The notes under the pieces: model-generated
What the model was told of the DNA's origin: nothing
The model's input: only the letters and a program-made list of their open reading frames with translations
Database searches by the model: none
Shown: one piece after another, positions 18,306-26,723 of the stretch
Numbering within the stretch: position 1 is the first letter of the stretch
Layout of the letters: every line of letters begins with the position of its first letter
Made by a program: the position numbers and the translations under genes
Assembly: GCF_900104415.1 (NCBI RefSeq)
Contig: NZ_FMXR01000011.1
Coordinates: 62,001 to 126,000, forward strand
Direction: 5' to 3'
Length of the DNA: 64,000 nucleotides
Origin: Eubacterium oxidoreducens
Lineage (GTDB): Bacteria > Bacillota > Clostridia > Lachnospirales > Lachnospiraceae

Positions 18306-19356
18306 AAAAGTAAGCATTATTGTGCCAAATTATAATAATGGTCCGTTTTTAGAGCAATGCCTTGACAGCTTGATTAGACAGACTTATCACAATATTGAAA
18401 TCATTTGTGTGGATGGAGGCTCCACGGATCAAAGCAAAGATATTTTTCAAAAATACCAAAGCCTCGATGAACGTATTAGATACCTGGAGGTATTGCAACA
18501 AAGTGTATCGGTTTCTAGAAATGCCGGTCTGTCAGAGGCAACTGGAGATTATGTCATGTTTGTTGATGCAGATGATTGGACCGACGAAAGAACCGTGGAA
18601 AAAGCATTATCCGTCATGGAACAAGAACAGGCCGATATTGTGATGTGGTCTTATGTGCGTGAGTTTAAAGATCATTCGTTAGAAAAGAAAATATTTGATT
18701 TTGATTATCGGGTGTTTGAAAAAGAGCAGGTACAAGAAAAAATTCATCGGCGTTTTATTGGGCTGATTGGAGAAGAACTTGCGCATGTTGAAAGCGCAGA
18801 TGCGCTGTGCCCGGTTTGGGGGAAACTCTATAAAAGAGAATTGATTACAAAGCATGATATTTCGTTTGTTGATATTCGTGAAATTGGAACATATGAAGAT
18901 GGGATGTTCAATCTCTTTGTCACAGGGTATGCGCAAAAGATTGTTTATATGCAAGAATATTTTTATCATTATCGAAAGGATAATGTTGCATCGATTACCT
19001 CAAGTTACAAACCGGAGTTGTTTTCACAATGGCAGAAACTTTTTCAGATTATGAAAGAATATATAAAGATGCATCATTTGCCGGCTCAATATGAAATCGC
19101 TCGCAAGAACCGAATTGCGCTAAGCCTTTTAGGACAGGGATTGAACCTGATGGCAGGAAATCTTTCGAAAGCAGAAAAGATGGAAAAAATAAGAGCTATT
19201 TTGGCATTGCCACAATATCAGGAGGCATATGAACAGTTGGATTATTCGTATTTTCCACTACATTGGAAAATCTTTTATACAGCAGGAAAGAAACAAAATG
19301 CGAGAAGAGTTTATTTGCTGCTTAGTATCATTCAAAAGAAGATAGGAAGTGGTTAG
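18298..19356 (+). CDS. Glycosyltransferase, GT2 family
   Basis: A 352-residue GT-A fold enzyme with VSIIVPNYNNG at the N-terminus, CVDGGSTDQS and the DADD metal site near residue 92. The ATG at 18298 gives a normal GT2 N-terminus; another in-frame ATG at 18277 adds seven residues and would lengthen the overlap with the preceding gene from 8 to 29 bases. It has a paralogous look to the neighbour at 17310 but is clearly diverged. It probably adds a different sugar to the same glycan. Confidence 0.86.
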   Translation: MDKKVSIIVPNYNNGPFLEQCLDSLIRQTYHNIEIICVDGGSTDQSKDIFQKYQSLDERIRYLEVLQQSVSVSRNAGLSEATGDYVMFVDADDWTDERTVEKALSVMEQEQADIVMWSYVREFKDHSLEKKIFDFDYRVFEKEQVQEKIHRRFIGLIGEELAHVESADALCPVWGKLYKRELITKHDISFVDIREIGTYEDGMFNLFVTGYAQKIVYMQEYFYHYRKDNVASITSSYKPELFSQWQKLFQIMKEYIKMHHLPAQYEIARKNRIALSLLGQGLNLMAGNLSKAEKMEKIRAILALPQYQEAYEQLDYSYFPLHWKIFYTAGKKQNARRVYLLLSIIQKKIGSG

Positions 19357-19357
19357 A

Positions 19358-20473
19358 ATGAAAGGGCCGATTCGAATTTTAAATATGTTCACAATCATGA
19401 ACCGCGGCGGAGCGGAAACGATGGTGATGAACTATTATCGAAATATAGATAGAAGTAAGATTCAGTTTGATTTTTTGGTGCATCGTTCACAACGAGGAGC
19501 TTATGATGATGAAATTGAAGCTCTTGGTGGAAAAATCTATCGAATGATTCCGATTTATCCGAAAAATTTTAAAGCATATCAAAAGATGTTAGAAGAGTTT
19601 TTCAAAGAGCACAAGGAATACAAGATTATTCATTCGCATATGTCGGAGCTTGGTTATTTTGCTTTTGCAGAAGCCGAAAAACAGGGAGTTAAGATCCGAA
19701 TCTGTCATGCGCATAATGCACCTCATGGTTGGGATATCAAGATGATTATGCGAAATCGTTTTAAGAAAAAGATGATGCCGCATATTACGCATATGTTTAC
19801 TTGCGGAGAGGAAGCAGCAAACTGGCTTTATGGAAAAGAGCACCGCAAGGAATTTATTCATATGAATAATGCCATTGATGCACAAAAGTTTCGTTATAAT
19901 CCGCAAAAGGCTGCAAGCGTAAGAAAAAGTCTGGGCTTAATGCCGAATCAGCTGGTTGTAGGTCATGTGGGAAGATTTAATAAACAAAAAAATCATACCT
20001 ATTTGATCGAAATTTTTAAAGAAGTGGTTCGATTACGGAGTGATGCGGTGCTTTTGCTGGTGGGAGTCGGATATTTGATGGAACGGATTAAAGCACAGGT
20101 CGAGGAAAATAAGCTGACAGATCATGTTCGATTTTTGGGGAGCAGAGATGATGTAAATGACTTGATGCAGATATTTGATGTGTTTTTGTTTCCATCGCTT
20201 TTTGAGGGATTTCCGGTTACGATGGTAGAAGCACAGGCGGGAGGCAATTTGTGTATGATTTCAAAAGAGCAGCCTAAAGAAAGTGCCATTACGCCAAATG
20301 TGCGTAGAATATCCCTGCAGGAATCCCCGCGTGATTGGGCAAAGAAGATTGTTAAAGAGGTTACGCAATATCAAAAAACGGATACTTATGAAATGATTTG
20401 TAAGGCCGGATATGATATTCATGAAAATGTGAAAAAGTTAGAGGAGTTTTATTGTAAAGCCTATGAAGAGTAA
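19358..20473 (+). CDS. Glycosyltransferase, GT4-like
   Basis: A 371-residue GT-B fold enzyme. MNRGGAETMVMNYYRNI near the start and a C-terminal nucleotide-sugar region with VGHVGRFNKQKNH and PSLFEGFPVTMVEAQAGG (the E-x7-E motif) match GT4 enzymes of the EpsF type. The ATG at 19358 lies about 10 bases after AGGAAG; an in-frame GTG at 19349 is the alternative and overlaps the previous gene. It overlaps the next gene by 11 bases. Confidence 0.85.
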   Translation: MKGPIRILNMFTIMNRGGAETMVMNYYRNIDRSKIQFDFLVHRSQRGAYDDEIEALGGKIYRMIPIYPKNFKAYQKMLEEFFKEHKEYKIIHSHMSELGYFAFAEAEKQGVKIRICHAHNAPHGWDIKMIMRNRFKKKMMPHITHMFTCGEEAANWLYGKEHRKEFIHMNNAIDAQKFRYNPQKAASVRKSLGLMPNQLVVGHVGRFNKQKNHTYLIEIFKEVVRLRSDAVLLLVGVGYLMERIKAQVEENKLTDHVRFLGSRDDVNDLMQIFDVFLFPSLFEGFPVTMVEAQAGGNLCMISKEQPKESAITPNVRRISLQESPRDWAKKIVKEVTQYQKTDTYEMICKAGYDIHENVKKLEEFYCKAYEE

Positions 20474-21389
20474 TCGTAATGAAATGAAACCGGATTCTGT
20501 TACACTGACCGTGTTTACCCCGGCATATAACAGAGCACACACATTAAATCGATGTTACGAAAGCTTGAAAAGACAAACGTGTGATGATTTTTTGTGGCTG
20601 ATTATCGATGATGGATCTACGGATCATACAAAGGAACTGGTAGAAGAGTGGATGAGTCTTGATTTACCATTTGAGATTCGTTACGAATATAAGGAAAATG
20701 GCGGTATGCATACGGCTCATAACCGTGCCTATCAATTGATTGATACAGAGCTTAACGTATGCATTGATTCCGATGATTATATGAGTGATGATGCGGTTGA
20801 GCTGATTGTAAATTTCTGGAAAGAAAATGGAAGCAAGAAGTATTCCGGGATAATAGCGCTTGATACGGATTTTGCGGGAAATGTCATTGGTAAAAGACTG
20901 GAAAATGATCGAAAGTCAACGACGCTTTGTGGCTATTATGCAAGAGGCGGAAGCGGAGATAAGAAATTGATTTATCGAACGCAGGTCATGAAACAATTTC
21001 CGGAATATCCGGTATTTCCGAGCGAAAAATATGTTTCATTGGGATATAAATATTTATTGGCAGATCAAGAATATGAACTTTTGATCATGGATAAACCGGT
21101 GTGCCTTGTAGAGTATCAGGCAGACGGTTCTTCGAATAATATGTATAAGCAATATCTGAATAATCCTAAGGGATTTGCCTTTATGCGTAAGGTGGATATG
21201 CGTTATGATAAAGGCTTGAAAAGGAAGTTTATGACCTGTGTGCATTATGTGTCCAGCAGTCAGATTAGCGGTAATTCCGATTTTATTAAAGAGTCACCAA
21301 GGAAATTTATGACAATTCTTGCAATTCCGGCAGGGCGATTGTTGACAAGATATATAAGAAAAAAAGTAGCGCAGGGAATTAACGCATAA
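20463..21389 (+). CDS. Glycosyltransferase, GT2 family
   Basis: A 308-residue GT-A fold enzyme with LTVFTPAYNRAHTL, IIDDGSTDHT and the metal site DSDD near residue 99. The GGMHTAHN segment is typical of a GT2 subgroup found in gut clostridial polysaccharide clusters. The start overlaps the previous stop by 11 bases; an in-frame ATG at 20484 is possible. It closes the five-gene run. No polymerase, flippase or priming phosphosugar transferase is linked. Confidence 0.84.
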   Translation: MKSNRNEMKPDSVTLTVFTPAYNRAHTLNRCYESLKRQTCDDFLWLIIDDGSTDHTKELVEEWMSLDLPFEIRYEYKENGGMHTAHNRAYQLIDTELNVCIDSDDYMSDDAVELIVNFWKENGSKKYSGIIALDTDFAGNVIGKRLENDRKSTTLCGYYARGGSGDKKLIYRTQVMKQFPEYPVFPSEKYVSLGYKYLLADQEYELLIMDKPVCLVEYQADGSSNNMYKQYLNNPKGFAFMRKVDMRYDKGLKRKFMTCVHYVSSSQISGNSDFIKESPRKFMTILAIPAGRLLTRYIRKKVAQGINA

Positions 21390-21397
21390 GGAAAAGA

Positions 21398-21538
21398 ATG
21401 CGATGTAGCAGTTTGAACAAAAAACTGAGCAGAAAACCGGAATTAGTCACATGGAACAGAAAATGCAAGAGACGAACGAAAATTAATTTGACAAACAATA
21501 TGGTCTGGAATTGTGCATATTGCCCTAAAGCAAGGTGA
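21398..21538 (+). CDS. Possible 46-codon basic small ORF
   Basis: An ATG with AAGGA 5 bases upstream opens a 46-codon frame, 8 bases after the last glycosyltransferase. The product is rich in Lys and Arg and ends with a CxxC (CAYC). I recognise no family. It may be spurious or a worn remnant of a longer gene. Confidence 0.2.
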   Translation: MRCSSLNKKLSRKPELVTWNRKCKRRTKINLTNNMVWNCAYCPKAR

Positions 21539-21552
21539 GAAAAAAGTAACTA

Positions 21553-21581
21553 TTGAACAAAAGTGACAAATGGACTACAAT
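21553..21581 (+). promoter_or_regulatory. Promoter of the SDR gene
   Basis: TTGAAC at 21553-21558, a 17-base spacer and TACAAT at 21576-21581, about 80 bases before the start codon. A further TTGACA at about 21488 lacks a good -10. Confidence 0.6.
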
Positions 21582-21662
21582 GATTCTCAGATGGAAAGAT
21601 ATCATTACAAAACTTGAATAAAAAGTTTATTCACAAGCAAAGTTTTAGGAGGTATTACTATC

Positions 21663-22436
21663 ATGAAGAATTATTTTGATTTAAAAGGAAAAGTTGCACT
21701 TGTGACAGGATGCTCAGGCGGATTGGGCGTACAGATGGCAAAGGCACTGGCGAATCAAGGTGCTACAATTGTACCGATTGCACGTCGTCTTGAAAAGTTG
21801 CAGGAAGTTGCCAAGATGCTGACAGATGAATTTGGCGTAGAAGCTTATCCGATTCAGTGTGATATCACGGACACAGAACGGGTAGATGCTGTAGTAGATG
21901 AAATTATTGATAAATTTGGACATATTGATATTGTAATCAATAACGCAGGAACGGGAGCAGTTGCACCGGCAGAAGATATAACAGATGCACAGTTTGATAA
22001 CGAGATGCAGATTGATTTATTTGGAACATTTAAGGTCGCTAGAGCAGTTGCGAAAAAGGCAATGATTCCGCAAAAATATGGCCGTGTAATTAATATTGCA
22101 TCCATGTACGGTCTTGTTGGAAATAAGATTGCAGGATCGGCTCCGTATCATGCAGCAAAGGGTGGTGTTGTTAACCTGACAAGAGCATTGGCTTCTGAAT
22201 GGGGTAAGTATGGTATCACCGTAAATGCTATTTGCCCGGGTTATTTTTATACACCGCTGACAAAGGAAACACTGGATTCTGATTTCTTCCAGCAAAATGC
22301 GAAGACCATGATTCCATTGGAACGATATGGTAATGAGGGAGAACTTGATACAGCAGCAATCTTCCTTGCATCAGAAGCTTCGTCATATGTAAACGGAATT
22401 ATGGTTCCGGTAGATGGCGGATATACCTGTATGTAA
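21663..22436 (+). CDS. SDR family oxidoreductase (gluconate 5-dehydrogenase-like)
   Basis: A 257-residue classical short-chain dehydrogenase/reductase, cytosolic, using NAD(P)H. The cofactor loop TGCSGGLG (residues 15-22), NNAG (93-96) and the catalytic Ser147, Tyr162 and Lys166 (YHAAK) are intact. The C-terminal VNGIMVPVDGGYTCM is typical of the gluconate 5-dehydrogenase/KduD group, which interconverts keto and hydroxy sugar acids; the true substrate is inferred. It is a single gene with its own promoter, an AGGAGG site and a terminator. Confidence 0.85.
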   Translation: MKNYFDLKGKVALVTGCSGGLGVQMAKALANQGATIVPIARRLEKLQEVAKMLTDEFGVEAYPIQCDITDTERVDAVVDEIIDKFGHIDIVINNAGTGAVAPAEDITDAQFDNEMQIDLFGTFKVARAVAKKAMIPQKYGRVINIASMYGLVGNKIAGSAPYHAAKGGVVNLTRALASEWGKYGITVNAICPGYFYTPLTKETLDSDFFQQNAKTMIPLERYGNEGELDTAAIFLASEASSYVNGIMVPVDGGYTCM

Positions 22437-22453
22437 TTATTGAGAATATAGGG

Positions 22454-22497
22454 GACTGTACATCATGGGATGAGAGATGTGCAGTCTCTTTTTTTTT
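22454..22497 (+). terminator. Terminator of the SDR gene
   Basis: GACTGTACATC pairs with GATGTGCAGTC (one G-U pair) around an 11-base loop and is followed by about nine T. Confidence 0.85.
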
Positions 22498-22622
22498 AAT
22501 AGGAAATTGCTCTGCATTTCCTATTAAACAAAAAACGCTCCACTAAGGATGCGCACTCGCGCGAGATGAAAATGTTGCATTCTGCAACCGCGCTCGGCGC
22601 GAGCATGTCGCAAGCGACATGC
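22496..22622. repeat. Cluster of five palindromes (REP- or MITE-like element)
   Basis: Five perfect inverted repeats follow each other in 127 bases: TTAATAGGAAAT/ATTTCCTATTAA (22496-22527), CTCGCGCGAG (22556-22565), GTTGCA/TGCAAC (22574-22588), GCTCG/CGAGC (22592-22604) and GCATGTCGC/GCGACATGC (22603-22622). The right part is much richer in G and C than its surroundings. No reading frame uses it. With the rest of the gap to 22793 this fills the space before the secreted protein. Composition and stacked palindromes suggest a dispersed intergenic repeat or structured RNA, but no second full copy occurs in this window. Confidence 0.55.
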
Positions 22623-22793
22623 TTTGTTCTTTTGTAATTTCTATAAGCATAGATGTTTTTTGCAAAAAAAAGAAAAAAGTTAACAAATTTTTAACTATTG
22701 TTTCAATTTGGAGTATTTCTGGAAGCTGATGGGGAAAGTGCTAAAATAATAATAGATTTGATACAATCTATTGTTGTGAGGAGGATTAGAAAT

Positions 22794-23690
22794 ATGAAAA
22801 CAAGCATAAAAAAATGCATTGCCATTGCAGCTGCATGCGCAATTGGTATCACGATGTTTCCTGCTGGGGCACAGGCAGCAACACATGTAAAAAAAGTTGG
22901 TCGTGTGGACAGCGGGTCAATGGCGTTTAAAGAAGACGTCACACATGATGGAAAGAAAGATAAGATTACAATCTATCCATCTGTGTCGGATGAAATCATA
23001 AACAAGTTTCTGGTGCAGGTTAATGGGAAGACGGCACTTACGGTGAAGAATCTAGAAGAAAGTTTTAGTATATATGTTCGCTATATTAAGACCTCAAAAT
23101 CAAGAGAATTTATTCAGCTTTATACAACCGGAGCCAGCGATTATGTTGAATATAATTGTATCTATCGATATGACAACTCAACCGGTAAGTTTAAGAAGGT
23201 CGTAAATCTGCAAAATGTATTTAATGGAATCCTTAAAGTTACGGATGTTACTACAGCTAAGAAGGATAAGATTACAGTAGCGGCTTATGCACAACCACAG
23301 ACAACAGCAGGGTTGAATCTGACGTTAACCTACAAATATAAAAAAGGGAAGATGAAGCTGGTTTCTAAAACTTCAACCAGTGTGGAAAGCGCAGTTGGAG
23401 ATTTTAGTGTCGAGGATGGATATGCTTCGTACTTTAAACAATCAAAATATGTATGCTCTAAGGATTTGACATTTAAGACAAAAGCAGGTGGTTCTACGGT
23501 AGCATTCAAAGCAACAAAAGATTCGGTAGTAAAAATAAAGAAAGTAAAATATAAAAATAAAAAATTATATGGACAGTTTTCCATGAATGGAAAGAAAGGT
23601 TGGATCTTGCTTTACACAGAGAAGATGCCTTATTATTACGAAGAAGGAGAAGGCTATTTTTATGGAGTATTATACCGAATGGCTGGATAA
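22794..23690 (+). CDS. Secreted protein of unknown function
   Basis: A 298-residue protein with a clear signal peptide (basic start, Ala-rich core, cleavage after AQA near residue 28), so it is exported. The mature part is Lys-rich. It contains VTHDGKKDKITI, resembling the Asp-Gly calcium loops of repeat-containing secreted proteins, and ends in a possible SH3-like segment (about residues 235-298). I do not recognise a family. The ATG at 22794 has GAGGAGG upstream and places the signal peptide at the N-terminus; an earlier in-frame ATG at 22698 would bury it. It is convergent with another secreted protein. Confidence 0.75.
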   Translation: MKTSIKKCIAIAAACAIGITMFPAGAQAATHVKKVGRVDSGSMAFKEDVTHDGKKDKITIYPSVSDEIINKFLVQVNGKTALTVKNLEESFSIYVRYIKTSKSREFIQLYTTGASDYVEYNCIYRYDNSTGKFKKVVNLQNVFNGILKVTDVTTAKKDKITVAAYAQPQTTAGLNLTLTYKYKKGKMKLVSKTSTSVESAVGDFSVEDGYASYFKQSKYVCSKDLTFKTKAGGSTVAFKATKDSVVKIKKVKYKNKKLYGQFSMNGKKGWILLYTEKMPYYYEEGEGYFYGVLYRMAG

Positions 23691-23740
23691 CTTAAGGCCA
23701 TGCTAAGGGAAGCGTTTTGGAAAGTAATGTAAACAAGGAT

Positions 23741-23770
23741 ATGGGCTGTTGCAGCGGTGCAACAGCCCAT
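23741..23770. terminator. Hairpin between two convergent secreted-protein genes
   Basis: ATGGGCTGTTGCA and TGCAACAGCCCAT form a perfect 13-base stem with a 4-base loop, ending 3 bases from the stop of the transglutaminase-like gene. The following T-run is weak on both strands. Confidence 0.7.
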
Positions 23771-23773
23771 TAA

Positions 23774-25165
23774 TTATTTGAAGTCAGATGTTTTGAAATT
23801 TTTATAAGTAGGAGCACCCTTGGTCATGCATAGATAGGTGCGATAACGCATCGCTTCGGTTTTAAGATATTTGTTTTTGACAGAAGATGAGACGGCCAGT
23901 TTGGTGCTTGGACCGATACCATAATCAAAAGGAATCCACAAAACCTTACCATCAGAATTTTTGACGCGAACAACCGTCCAGGCATGATTAAAGTATGCGC
24001 ATTTATCTACATATATGCCAAGTTGCTTAAAGGTCAGTTCTTCATAGGAAGCATAATGAATACATTTGCCGGTGGCTTTGTTGCGATAGAGATATTTCAT
24101 CCCTTTTGCACCCATATCATAAGTGCCTTTGTGAAGTCGATAAAGCATGCCATATGCAGGGCGCGTTGTATTACAGGCAAAGTAACCGCTATCCGCAATT
24201 GCCCAGATCTTCATAGCATTGCTTAGCCGGTAAAAGTCGCTTTGTGCGACAAGAATAGAAGTTTGATTGGTAAGCATGAGAGTATGAGCATTTGGGTCGG
24301 ACAGGTTTGATTTTTTTGCAGATTTTTTATTGTCGATTGTAGAATAATAAGTTTCATACCAGAATGATTTGTTTGTAAATAAGCTTTTTACTTTTTTTAT
24401 CTTTTTGAATTCACGAAAGCTTTTGAGGGTGACAAAAACCGTGTTATCATCTGAAACCGTAATCTTTTTGATGATGACAGAAAGATCTATTTTTTTTAAC
24501 AAGGATTTATACGTCTTGCGATTCGAGCGGGCCAGTGTAGCAGCATTGGTTTTGATAGATTGATTTTCAATAATGACCGTCATATCTTCATCTGCATATT
24601 GTCCAATCAAACTGTCATTATAGTTGTAATCTAGCCAGATGCTGATCATATCATATGCTGTTCGAAGCATTCTGGTTGTCTCTTTTGGATAAGCATAATA
24701 ATCCTGAGCGATTAAAGCGGTTGCATCATTTGTATATTTGGCTCGTTCTGTTGTATAGAGTTTTTTTATGAATTTGACACTATACTTATATAAAGAAGCT
24801 TGAGCAGAAGAGATGGAATAGGTTGTACGTTTTCCTTTCGTTTTTACAAACGAGTAGTGGAAGATAACTCCCTGGCCATTTGTTTTTTTGATTTTTCGTT
24901 GGAGCTTTGCGATTAGTTTGGCTGAGGCGGTCTGTTTGCCCTTGACTTTTAAGGTGACAGATTTTTCCTGCATAAGCAAAGTGTCAATTTGCAAAGCTGC
25001 CGCATCGATGTTTTGAGCATTTACGCTAACCGTTTGGACTTGTGCGCCGTCACATACAATCGGGTGCGTATAAGCTGTCAGTAATGTTACCGTGAGGCAT
25101 AGGCTTATCAGGAAAGCCGTAATTTTTATGAATGTTCGTTTCCTAAAATTTGATTCTAATCTCAT
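23774..25165 (-). CDS. Secreted transglutaminase-like protein
   Basis: A 463-residue exported protein. A hydrophobic segment at about residues 12-32 is a signal peptide or anchor. The C-terminal third carries the transglutaminase/protease triad order: Cys368 (GKCIHYAS), His394 (YFNHAWTVV) and Asp414 (WIPFDYGIG). Such domains cross-link or cleave proteins or peptides at the cell surface. Residues 60-330 are Lys-rich and of unknown fold. The start ATG at 25165 has only AGGTCG upstream, and a TATAAT lies 8 bases before it, so the transcript may be nearly leaderless. The C-terminal domain call is firm by motif order; activity is inferred. Confidence 0.72.
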   Translation of the reverse strand: MRLESNFRKRTFIKITAFLISLCLTVTLLTAYTHPIVCDGAQVQTVSVNAQNIDAAALQIDTLLMQEKSVTLKVKGKQTASAKLIAKLQRKIKKTNGQGVIFHYSFVKTKGKRTTYSISSAQASLYKYSVKFIKKLYTTERAKYTNDATALIAQDYYAYPKETTRMLRTAYDMISIWLDYNYNDSLIGQYADEDMTVIIENQSIKTNAATLARSNRKTYKSLLKKIDLSVIIKKITVSDDNTVFVTLKSFREFKKIKKVKSLFTNKSFWYETYYSTIDNKKSAKKSNLSDPNAHTLMLTNQTSILVAQSDFYRLSNAMKIWAIADSGYFACNTTRPAYGMLYRLHKGTYDMGAKGMKYLYRNKATGKCIHYASYEELTFKQLGIYVDKCAYFNHAWTVVRVKNSDGKVLWIPFDYGIGPSTKLAVSSSVKNKYLKTEAMRYRTYLCMTKGAPTYKNFKTSDFK

Positions 25166-25210
25166 GCGACCTATTATATCAGATTTTTATCATGTTACAC
25201 TATACGAATA

Positions 25211-25238
25211 TTGCATTTTTCAGCCGGTATGTTATGAT
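25211..25238 (+). promoter_or_regulatory. Promoter of metY
   Basis: TTGCAT at 25211-25216, a 16-base spacer and TATGAT at 25233-25238. The resulting leader is about 26 bases, too short for a SAM riboswitch. Confidence 0.55.
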
Positions 25239-25270
25239 GTCATCAATGGTTTAACCAAAAGGAGGACATT

Positions 25271-26551
25271 ATGAGACAGGAAACAAAATGTATAGAGGCA
25301 GGTTACCAGCCAAAGAATGGGGAATCACGTATGATTCCAATCGTTCAAAGTACAACATTTAAATATGATACAAGCGAAGATATGGGTAAATTGTTCGACC
25401 TTGAAGCAGAGGGATATTTTTATACCAGACTTCAAAATCCAACCAATGACATGGTGGCAGCTAAGCTTGCAGCGTTAGAAGGCGGTTCGGCTGCAATGCT
25501 GACTTCTTCCGGACAAGCGGCAAACTTTTTTGCAGTATTTAATATTGCACAGGCCGGCGATCATATCATTGCGTCCACATCGATTTATGGCGGGACATTC
25601 AACTTGTTTAATGTAACAATGCGTCGTATGGGAATTGATTTTACATTTGTAAATCCGGATTGTACAAATGAAGAATTAGAAGCAGCATTTAAGCCTAATA
25701 CAAAAGCTGTATTTGGTGAAACAATTGCGAATCCGGCATTGATTGTATTTGATATAGAACGATTTGCTGATGTAGCACATAAGCATGGAGTGCCACTTAT
25801 TGTGGATAATACATTTGCAACACCGATTAATTGCAGACCGTTTGAGTGGGGAGCGGACATTGTAACGCATTCAACAACAAAATATTTAGATGGTCATGAT
25901 GCTACAGTAGGTGGAGCGATTATTGATTCCGGTAAGTTTGACTGGATGGCACACAAAGAAAAGTTTCCGGGATTATGTACACCGGATGAATCTTATCATG
26001 GCATTACTTATGTTGAAAAATTTGGAAATGAAAAAGCATTTATCACAAAGGCAACAGCACAGCTGATGCGAGATTTGGGATCGATTCCATCACCAATGAA
26101 TAGTTATTTGTTAAATCTTGGAATTGAATCATTGGCTGTTCGAATCCAAAGACATTGTGAAAATGCACAGAAGGTTGCGGAATTTTTGGAAAGCAATCCT
26201 GCCGTTTCTTATGTTACTTATCCGGGTCTGAAAAATGATCGTTATTATGAATTGGCTCAAAAATATCTGCCAAATGGTTCTTGTGGTGTCATTTCATTTG
26301 GCGTAAAAGGCGGCAGAAAAGGAGCCGAAGAATTCATGAAACATCTAAAACTTGCGATTATCGCAACGCATGTAGCGGATGCGCATACTTGTGTTCTTCA
26401 TCCAGCGTCCTCAACACACAGACAGATGACAGATGAGGAATTGCTTGCAGGTGGTGTGAATCCGGACATGATTCGTTTTTCTGTAGGAATTGAAAATGTT
26501 GAGGATATTATCGAAGATCTTTCACAGGCATTAGAAAAAAGCCAATTATAA
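25271..26551 (+). CDS. metY: O-acetylhomoserine sulfhydrylase
   Basis: A 426-residue PLP enzyme of the Cys/Met metabolism family. It makes homocysteine from O-acetylhomoserine and sulfide. The PLP lysine is Lys204 (HSTTKYLDGH), with LIVDNTFATP before it and the Y-x-R segment (YTRLQNPT). Length and the VSYVTYPGL and CVLHPASSTHRQ segments fit the MetY branch rather than the shorter cystathionine gamma-synthases. An AGGAGG site precedes the ATG. It is a single gene with a strong terminator. No other methionine gene is adjacent. Confidence 0.9.
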   Translation: MRQETKCIEAGYQPKNGESRMIPIVQSTTFKYDTSEDMGKLFDLEAEGYFYTRLQNPTNDMVAAKLAALEGGSAAMLTSSGQAANFFAVFNIAQAGDHIIASTSIYGGTFNLFNVTMRRMGIDFTFVNPDCTNEELEAAFKPNTKAVFGETIANPALIVFDIERFADVAHKHGVPLIVDNTFATPINCRPFEWGADIVTHSTTKYLDGHDATVGGAIIDSGKFDWMAHKEKFPGLCTPDESYHGITYVEKFGNEKAFITKATAQLMRDLGSIPSPMNSYLLNLGIESLAVRIQRHCENAQKVAEFLESNPAVSYVTYPGLKNDRYYELAQKYLPNGSCGVISFGVKGGRKGAEEFMKHLKLAIIATHVADAHTCVLHPASSTHRQMTDEELLAGGVNPDMIRFSVGIENVEDIIEDLSQALEKSQL

Positions 26552-26568
26552 CTCAGTCGGAGAAATCC

Positions 26569-26598
26569 CCCACCTCACTAAGCGTTAGCGTAGGTGGG
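26569..26598. repeat. Compound hairpin similar to the one at 12019, possible IS200/IS605 end remnant
   Basis: CCCACCT pairs with AGGTGGG outside an inner CTAA/TTAG stem. The flank GAGAAATCCCCCACC and the words ACTAA and GTAGGTGG recur in the terminator at 12019-12062. Hairpins of this kind occur at ends of IS200/IS605-type elements, but no transposase is nearby, so this is weak. Confidence 0.35.
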
Positions 26599-26607
26599 TC
26601 TTGATAC

Positions 26608-26646
26608 GGGAGCGATGATGTGAAGATGCATCATCGCTCCCTTTTT
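26608..26646 (+). terminator. Terminator of metY
   Basis: GGGAGCGATGATG and CATCATCGCTCCC form a perfect 13-base stem with an 8-base loop, followed by five T. Confidence 0.9.
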
Positions 26647-26723
26647 ACGCGTAGCCGGTGTTGCAAGATGTGGTATAGATATGTAAAATGGAAAAAGTGA
26701 ATAAAAATGAGAGGAAAATTGAT

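Noticed and set aside
22496-22622. CRISPR array or att site
   Set aside because: The palindromes differ from each other, are not evenly spaced, and no cas or integrase gene is nearby.
25166-25270. SAM riboswitch before metY
   Set aside because: The predicted leader is only about 26 bases and the region shows no S-box core or terminator.
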